A program made the translations under genes and the position numbers. Below the pieces are notes generated by a model, which made no database searches, was not told the DNA's origin, and was given only the letters and a program-made list of their open reading frames with translations. Source: Rubritalea profundi (GTDB lineage: Bacteria > Verrucomicrobiota > Verrucomicrobiia > Verrucomicrobiales > Akkermansiaceae). Taken from it: 50,490 bases of DNA. This document shows positions 45,356-50,490 of this stretch, piece after piece. Within the stretch, counting starts at the first letter, position 1, and each line of letters opens with the position of its first letter. The stretch lies in contig NZ_MQWA01000001.1 of the NCBI RefSeq assembly GCF_002954445.1, forward strand, positions 1,938,243 to 1,988,732, read 5' to 3'.

Positions 45356-45520
45356 TTACTTTTTATGAAATCGCAGAGAAAATACAGAAGTTTGTGCTGG
45401 TTCTGTGTCATTCGCCTCAGAGCGCATCATGTAGAAATCTCCTTCTGAAGTGTGGACAAGTGATATTTGGCTGTTTATACCAGTGCCAGAGTTATGGGTG
45501 AAGAGAGCTTCACCTAGCAA
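45356..45520 (-). other. Orphan C-terminal-like fragment
   Basis: The minus-strand frame ending at 45356 reads like a real protein end (LLGEALFTHNSGTGIN, MMRSEANDTEPAQTS, SLRFHKK) but lacks a usual start (TTG at best) because it meets the UDP-glucose dehydrogenase gene. It could be a small gene or a remnant. Family not recognised. Confidence 0.25.
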
Positions 45521-45538
45521 ACTGATACCCCATAGAGA

Positions 45539-46885
45539 ATGATGAAAATTTGTTGTATAGGAGCTGGCTACGTTGGTGGCCCGACCATGGCGATGATCGC
45601 TAAGAAATGTCATGACATTGATGTGGCTGTAGTTGACTTGAATGAAGAGCGCATTGCAGCATGGAATTCTGATTGCTTGCCGATCTACGAGCCAGGTCTT
45701 CAAGAGATCGTTGAAGAGCGACGTGGAAAGAACCTTACCTTCTCGACTGAGGTGAAGTCTCACATCAAATCTGCGGACATCATTTTCATTTCCGTAGGTA
45801 CTCCGACCAAGGATTACGGTATTGGTGCAGGCCAGGCTCCGGAGCTTGGGTATATCGAAGGCTGTGCCCGGATGATTGCGGAAGCCTGTGACGGCCCTAA
45901 AATCGTTATTGAGAAGTCTACAGTTCCAGTTCGTACCGCAGAGTTGGTAAAGAGCGTTTTCGACGGCTACAACAAAGGCCATTTATTTGAGATACTGTCT
46001 AACCCAGAATTTCTTGCAGAGGGTACAGCTATTACCGACCTTGAGAACCCTGATCGAGTTTTGATTGGTGGCGACTCTACGGAATCTGGTAAGAAGGCAG
46101 TGCAGACCGTGGTCGATGTCTACAATCGTTGGGTTCCTCGTGAAAAAATCATCACCACTAATGTATGGTCATCAGAGCTTTCTAAGCTCGTGGCTAATGC
46201 TTTCCTCGCTCAGCGGGTCTCTTCAATTAATGCAATTTCCGCAGTCTGTGAAGTCTCAGGAGCGGATGTCGAAGAGGTGGCGAATGCCATTGGAATGGAC
46301 AGCCGTATCGGCCCCAAATTTCTCAAATCCTCAGTTGGCTTTGGTGGTTCATGTTTCCAGAAGGACATTCTGAACTTAGTCTACCTTTCCGGGCACTTTG
46401 GTTTGCCTGAAGTAGCTGAGTACTGGCGTCAGGTCATCACCATGAATGAGTACCAGCGCAAGCGCTTTACTCGTAAGGTGATTCACAGCCTATTTAATAC
46501 ACTCCAAGGGAAGCGCATTGCAGTGCTAGGATTCGCCTTTAAGAAAGACACGAATGATACCCGTGAATCAGCAGCAATCTATATTTGTCGCGACCTGCTA
46601 GAAGAAGGCGCAGACATCGTGGTCTATGACCCACAAGTGCCTGCTGAGGAGATCAAGCATCTCACATCTGATTCGACCAAAATTGCGAACTCTGCAGAAG
46701 AGGCCGCAAAGGATGCGCACGCAGTCCTCATTCTCACAGAATGGGATGAGTTTGTGGCATTAGATTACGCCGCGATTTATAAAGACATGGTCAAGCCTGC
46801 GCACATATTCGATGGACGTAATATCCTCGACCTAGAAAAGCTTGAATCGATCGGTTTCAAAGCCTCGTGCATCGGCAAATCCTAG
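45539..46885 (+). CDS. ugd: UDP-glucose 6-dehydrogenase (animal/plant-like subtype)
   Basis: 448 aa, two-step NAD+-dependent oxidation of UDP-glucose to UDP-glucuronate for polysaccharide synthesis. N-terminal NAD site [28 protein letters not shown], catalytic Cys in [17 protein letters not shown], and [15 protein letters not shown]. The [10 protein letters not shown] form and overall sequence resemble eukaryotic UGDH more than E. coli Ugd. It may work with manA next to it for exopolysaccharide precursors. Confidence 0.93.
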   Translation: MMKICCIGAGYVGGPTMAMIAKKCHDIDVAVVDLNEERIAAWNSDCLPIYEPGLQEIVEERRGKNLTFSTEVKSHIKSADIIFISVGTPTKDYGIGAGQAPELGYIEGCARMIAEACDGPKIVIEKSTVPVRTAELVKSVFDGYNKGHLFEILSNPEFLAEGTAITDLENPDRVLIGGDSTESGKKAVQTVVDVYNRWVPREKIITTNVWSSELSKLVANAFLAQRVSSINAISAVCEVSGADVEEVANAIGMDSRIGPKFLKSSVGFGGSCFQKDILNLVYLSGHFGLPEVAEYWRQVITMNEYQRKRFTRKVIHSLFNTLQGKRIAVLGFAFKKDTNDTRESAAIYICRDLLEEGADIVVYDPQVPAEEIKHLTSDSTKIANSAEEAAKDAHAVLILTEWDEFVALDYAAIYKDMVKPAHIFDGRNILDLEKLESIGFKASCIGKS

Positions 46886-46959
46886 TCGCGAATCACTTTT
46901 GTCTAGACCGCAGCTCGTTGATCGGGCTGTGTTTTTTGTGTCCAGCATGGCAAACAACA

Positions 46960-46991
46960 AAAAAGGCTCATCGATATCGATGAGCCTTTTT
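46960..46991. terminator. Bidirectional palindromic terminator
   Basis: A perfect 32-bp palindrome with centre GATATC, arms GGCTCATCGATA, bordered by A and T runs, serving ugd (+) and tRNA-Glu (-). Confidence 0.85.
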
Positions 46992-47012
46992 ATCTAAGCA
47001 TTTCAAGTAAAT

Positions 47013-47091
<79 letters not shown>

Positions 47092-47291
47092 GCAGTAATG
47101 GTTGCCTTGCGGCGTGGCGCAAAGAATCATGCTTAGTGGGTTCGCGCAAGATGAAATTTCATTGGAAGTTAATTTTCCTTTGAGAATAAGAAAATTGTTG
47201 GGCTACAACTCATTGATTCGCCTTGACCTTGAAGGTGACTAAGGTTGTTATCAGCGCTCTGAGATTTGTATCTCGGCCTACTTAACTAACC

Positions 47292-49625
47292 ATGCACGAC
47301 CTGATGACAAAATCTATCGCCCTATCTCGCCTAAGAATTGCTCTAATGAGTGTATTAGCTTTGATGCTAGGCCTATCAATAGCCGGCGCTCAAGACTTCA
47401 CAGACAAGAAGATCAATTCCGTTCAAGTTCGATACAAGGGGGCGAAGACTGTAGACGAAGCTCGCATCCGTAACTTGATGTCAGTGAAAGCTGGTCAGAA
47501 GTTCAGCGCGGAGAAGCTAGACGATGACATTCGCTCGCTTGTTGAAAGCGGACTAGTCGACGACGTCAAAATGTCTGGCGAGGGAAGTGGAGCGGGAATG
47601 ACATTGATTGTAGAAGTTGTCACACGGCCAGCCTTGGCCGGGGTCGGATTTGCTGGGAACGTCAACTTCACTGATAAGAAACTAGCGAAGGAAACAAAGC
47701 TGAAGCCAGGAGCTCCACTGAGTGATGCTGCTATTTACGATGCACGTAAGAATATTGAGAAGTACTACCTAGGCTATGGCTATCCAGATGTTGTTGTCAG
47801 CCACCGTATTCAGTCAACCAACCGCAAGGGCTATTCAGATTTGATTCTTACCATTGATGAGGGTGCACAAACTGAGGTTCGTCATATCAAGTTTCGCGGG
47901 AACAATGCCTACAAGTCACATGTCTTGCAGGGGGAGATGGAGACGAAAGAAAAAGGTCTACTTTCATTCCTTACAAAGTCTGGACGCATTGACGTGACTA
48001 AGCTCGATGAAGATGAAGATCGGGTTCTCGACTACTACCGCAACCGTGGATATCTTCGTGTAGCGAGCAGTGGCTTCCGTCGTGAGGCAGATAAGAAAGG
48101 GAAAGTGAATCTCGTGATGGATATCAACGAAGGGATCAAGTACACTATAGGCCAAATCGCTTTTGCTGGCCCCATGAAGGTCTTCAGTTCCGCCGAGCTT
48201 TCTCCTGTGCTGACTTTGAACGCTAGCGATGGATTCTCCTCGAAGAAGATGCGCAAGGACATCCGCACAATCCGCAGCTACTACGGATCCAGAGGCTATG
48301 CTGATGCTAGAGTTGACCCAGACATTCGCGACGCGGGACCTAGTCAGGTCAATATCACTTACCGCATTACCGAAGGTAAACCTTACAAAGTAGGCCGTGT
48401 GACTATCGAAGGCAACAACAAGACGAAGGACCGAGTCATCCGTCGTGAGGTGCCACTCAAGCCTGGTGATAATTTCAACTCAGTGGATGTAGAAACTACC
48501 CGCCAGCGACTTGAGGGTCTTAATTATTTCTCAAATGTTGTGGCTGAAGGATCTCCGTCGTCTCAGGACGGCTACCGCGACATCAACATCATCGTCGATG
48601 AGAAAAATACTGGTCAGCTCAGTTTCGGTCTAGGATTCAGTTCTATCGATAGCATTGTGGGTTACATCAACGTAGAGGAAACGAACTTTGATATTTCAAA
48701 CCCTTGGGGCTTCCGTGGTGGTGGCCAGCGTTTTGGACTGAATCTCCGTGCTGGTTCAGAGACACAAGATTTCAAAATATCACTCACGGAGCCATGGTTC
48801 CTCGGCCAGCGGCTTTCCTTGGGAACTGAGCTATTCTATCGTGGCGCTCAAAACCTGAGTGATCAATACGACCAACGCAACGTCGGTGGTGCTATCTTCC
48901 TTCGTAAGCCACTGGGCAAGCGTTCCTACCTGAGTGTAGACCTGCGCTACGAAAAAATCCGTGTGGATGTGGAAAGCGATGTTCCGAATGATTCGCTATT
49001 CCAGCAATTTGACGGAAAGTTTACTCGACCAGCGCTGGGCTTGAACTATGTGTACGATAGTCGTAATTCCCTCCAAACCCCACGTAAAGGTCACAAGATC
49101 GATACTGGAATCACCAGTGTGTTTGAGGCTCTAGGCGGTGATTCTGACTCATTCATCTTTAATGTTTCCGGAGCCAAATACTGGAACCTCTGGTTTGACT
49201 CAATTCTCGAGTTAGGTGGCTCGGTTGATATGGTGGAAACCTCTTCTGGTGTCACACCAATCTACGACCGCCAGTTTCTTGGTGGAGCTCGTAACCTTCG
49301 TGGTTTCGAGTACCGTGACGTCGGCCCACGTGACCCAGCTACGGGAGATGTGATCGGTGGAGATTCCGCAGGCTATGCTACTGTCGAGTGGTCCTTCCCA
49401 CTTGTTTCCACAGTACGTGGTGCTTTCTTCTATGATGCTGGATTTGTGAACCTCGATAGCTTCGACTTTGATATCAGCGACTACTATTCTGATGCAGGAT
49501 TTGGTATTCGTATGAATCTTCCATTCGGGCCGATTGCACTCGATTATGCATTCCCACTCGAATCACCAGACCCAACGGCTGATAAAGGTGGCCAGTTCAA
49601 CTTCTACGTTGATTACGAATTTTAG
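47292..49625 (+). CDS. bamA: Outer-membrane protein assembly factor BamA
   Basis: 777 aa. Signal peptide to about residue 33 (MSVLALMLGLSIAGAQ). Five POTRA domains (from INSVQVRYKGAKTVDEARI up to about residue 430), followed by a C-terminal beta-barrel ending in aromatic YVDYEF, the usual barrel-insertion signal. VRGF/L-like barrel lid motif: GGARNLRGFEYRD, matching the conserved L6 RGF motif. It indicates a Gram-negative outer membrane. ATG 47304 is an alternative start. Terminator follows. Confidence 0.95.
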   Translation: MHDLMTKSIALSRLRIALMSVLALMLGLSIAGAQDFTDKKINSVQVRYKGAKTVDEARIRNLMSVKAGQKFSAEKLDDDIRSLVESGLVDDVKMSGEGSGAGMTLIVEVVTRPALAGVGFAGNVNFTDKKLAKETKLKPGAPLSDAAIYDARKNIEKYYLGYGYPDVVVSHRIQSTNRKGYSDLILTIDEGAQTEVRHIKFRGNNAYKSHVLQGEMETKEKGLLSFLTKSGRIDVTKLDEDEDRVLDYYRNRGYLRVASSGFRREADKKGKVNLVMDINEGIKYTIGQIAFAGPMKVFSSAELSPVLTLNASDGFSSKKMRKDIRTIRSYYGSRGYADARVDPDIRDAGPSQVNITYRITEGKPYKVGRVTIEGNNKTKDRVIRREVPLKPGDNFNSVDVETTRQRLEGLNYFSNVVAEGSPSSQDGYRDINIIVDEKNTGQLSFGLGFSSIDSIVGYINVEETNFDISNPWGFRGGGQRFGLNLRAGSETQDFKISLTEPWFLGQRLSLGTELFYRGAQNLSDQYDQRNVGGAIFLRKPLGKRSYLSVDLRYEKIRVDVESDVPNDSLFQQFDGKFTRPALGLNYVYDSRNSLQTPRKGHKIDTGITSVFEALGGDSDSFIFNVSGAKYWNLWFDSILELGGSVDMVETSSGVTPIYDRQFLGGARNLRGFEYRDVGPRDPATGDVIGGDSAGYATVEWSFPLVSTVRGAFFYDAGFVNLDSFDFDISDYYSDAGFGIRMNLPFGPIALDYAFPLESPDPTADKGGQFNFYVDYEF

Positions 49626-49658
49626 ATTGGACTTTAGTTAGCTCTGATTTTTTTTGAG

Positions 49659-49697
49659 AGAGTCTCAGTCCTATAAAGGATTGAGACTCTTTTTTTA
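49659..49697 (+). terminator. Rho-independent terminator after bamA
   Basis: AGAGTCTCAGTCCT, loop ATAA, AGGATTGAGACTCT, then seven T (one G-T pair in the stem). Confidence 0.9.
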
Positions 49698-49974
49698 TGC
49701 TGATCTTCTGAAGGTAGAGGTGATAGGACTCGTGATGTCGGCTATTTTGTTCCTTCAACTAGATGAAGTGGCAGTTTCATTATACTTGTGATTGCTAAAG
49801 TTTTCAGTTGGAAATCGTTTCATCAAGAGGGCTTCGAGCTTGTGGTCAGGTGAGCAATGGGATCTAGAGTTGATCTCTGAAAAAAGTGAAGATTTGATCC
49901 GAATTTAGCTTGCGTATTTTGTGGTTGTGTGGATATTTCCGCTGTCGTCGCAAGGTGACACGCAGCAAGTGAAA

Positions 49975-50049
49975 GCAGGAATAGCTCAGCGGTAGAGCAT
50001 CTCGTTTACACCGAGGCGGTCGGGGGTTCAAATCCCTCTTCCTGTACCA
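49975..50049 (+). tRNA. tRNA-Val (anticodon TAC)
   Basis: Acceptor GCAGGAA / TTCCTGT, anticodon stem CTCGT region with loop carrying TAC, T-loop TTCAAAT, encoded CCA. Nothing recognisable in 49698-49974 except an A+T-rich stretch. Confidence 0.9.
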
Positions 50050-50061
50050 CTTGTTTATAAT

Positions 50062-50094
50062 CCAGCCCTTCTTTATGAAGGCTGGTTTTTTTTT
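50062..50094 (+). terminator. Terminator after tRNA-Val
   Basis: CCAGCCCTTC, loop TTTAT, GAAGGCTGG with one bulge, then nine T. Confidence 0.85.
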
Positions 50095-50119
50095 AGTTAA
50101 ATTTCACACTATCATTCCA

Positions 50120-50490
50120 ATGTCACAGACTATCAAACTCGGCGTTCTAGGCTCAGGTTCAGGTTCTAACATGCAGGCGATTCTTGATGCGATAGAGGCG
50201 GGGACTCTCGATGCGGAGATTGTTTTGGTGCTCAGTGACAACCCTGATGGCTATATCTTAGAGAGAGCGCGTAAGGCTGGTATTCCTGCGGAGGTGATCG
50301 ATTGTGGGGGATTTAAGACAAAGTTCCCTGATGAGAGTCAGAGCGCCGTTGCGGCCCAGCTGAAAGCGGCTGGAGTGAAGCTTGTTTGCCTCGCTGGATT
50401 TATGCGATTGGTGAAGCAGCCGATGCTAGACATCTTTCCCGAGCGCATACTAAATATCCATCCCTCATTGCTGCCGGCCTACCCAGGCCT
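50120..50490 (+). CDS. purN: Phosphoribosylglycinamide formyltransferase, 3' end cut by window edge
   Basis: The first 123 codons of GART transformylase of purine synthesis, transferring a formyl group from 10-formyl-THF to GAR. Starts MSQTIKLGVLGSGSGSNMQA (nucleotide-binding loop); VCLAGFMRLVKQPML and NIHPSLLPAYPG, containing the catalytic Asn and His, are visible. ATG 50120, no Shine-Dalgarno. Confidence 0.95.
   Translation, partial: MSQTIKLGVLGSGSGSNMQAILDAIEAGTLDAEIVLVLSDNPDGYILERARKAGIPAEVIDCGGFKTKFPDESQSAVAAQLKAAGVKLVCLAGFMRLVKQPMLDIFPERILNIHPSLLPAYPG

Overview
The window is about 50.5 kb of a Gram-negative bacterial chromosome with moderate G+C. Gene content points to the PVC superphylum, most likely a marine-type member of Verrucomicrobiota (inference). 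The reasons are a double-length (tandem-duplicated) UvrA of the kind known from Chlamydiae, a long MoxR/DUF58/vWA operon, membrane-anchored Ser/Thr kinases, several sulfatase loci (one intact, two remnants), a membrane pyrophosphatase and a BamA outer-membrane assembly protein. Very few genes have a clear Shine-Dalgarno sequence.

Layout. 0.1-5 kb: fatty-acid desaturase, polyphosphate-glucokinase-like ROK protein, RlmF rRNA methyltransferase and two tandem spermidine-synthase-like proteins. 5-18.9 kb: a block bounded by two diverged 64-bp direct repeats. It holds a sulfatase remnant and a seven-gene + strand operon: MoxR ATPase, DUF58, two vWA membrane proteins, two large coiled-coil proteins and an alpha/alpha-toroid lipoprotein. 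In this block the + strand is C-rich, while it is G-rich in the flanks I sampled, whatever the gene direction. 19-23.3 kb: GAF protein, single-domain asparaginase, a frameshifted alpha/beta hydrolase, an unknown secreted protein and an intact sulfatase. 23.3-34.2 kb (- strand): giant uvrA carrying several heptanucleotide tandem arrays inside the reading frame, a YiiX-type peptidase, a broken kinase gene and an intact kinase with two C-type-lectin-like domains. 34.3-38.4 kb: truncated haemoglobin, cell-wall amidase, small membrane protein and the membrane pyrophosphatase. 38.4-40.1 kb: a decay zone with a sulfatase/lipase chimera, a tiny lipoprotein and a broken CxxCH protein. 40.1-50.5 kb: tyrosine phosphatase, malate:quinone oxidoreductase, a cysteine-less TlpA-like protein, tRNA-Leu, mannose-6-phosphate isomerase, UDP-glucose dehydrogenase, tRNA-Glu, BamA, tRNA-Val and the 5' part of purN.

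Six otherwise well-conserved genes (the coiled-coil gene at 16.0 kb, the hydrolase, uvrA, a kinase with three shifts, the pyrophosphatase and manA) are interrupted by single-nucleotide shifts, nearly all in or beside short homopolymers. Each is restored by one base. The pattern looks more like residual sequencing or assembly error than wholesale gene decay, but some lesions, especially at 38.5-40.1 kb, look like real decay.
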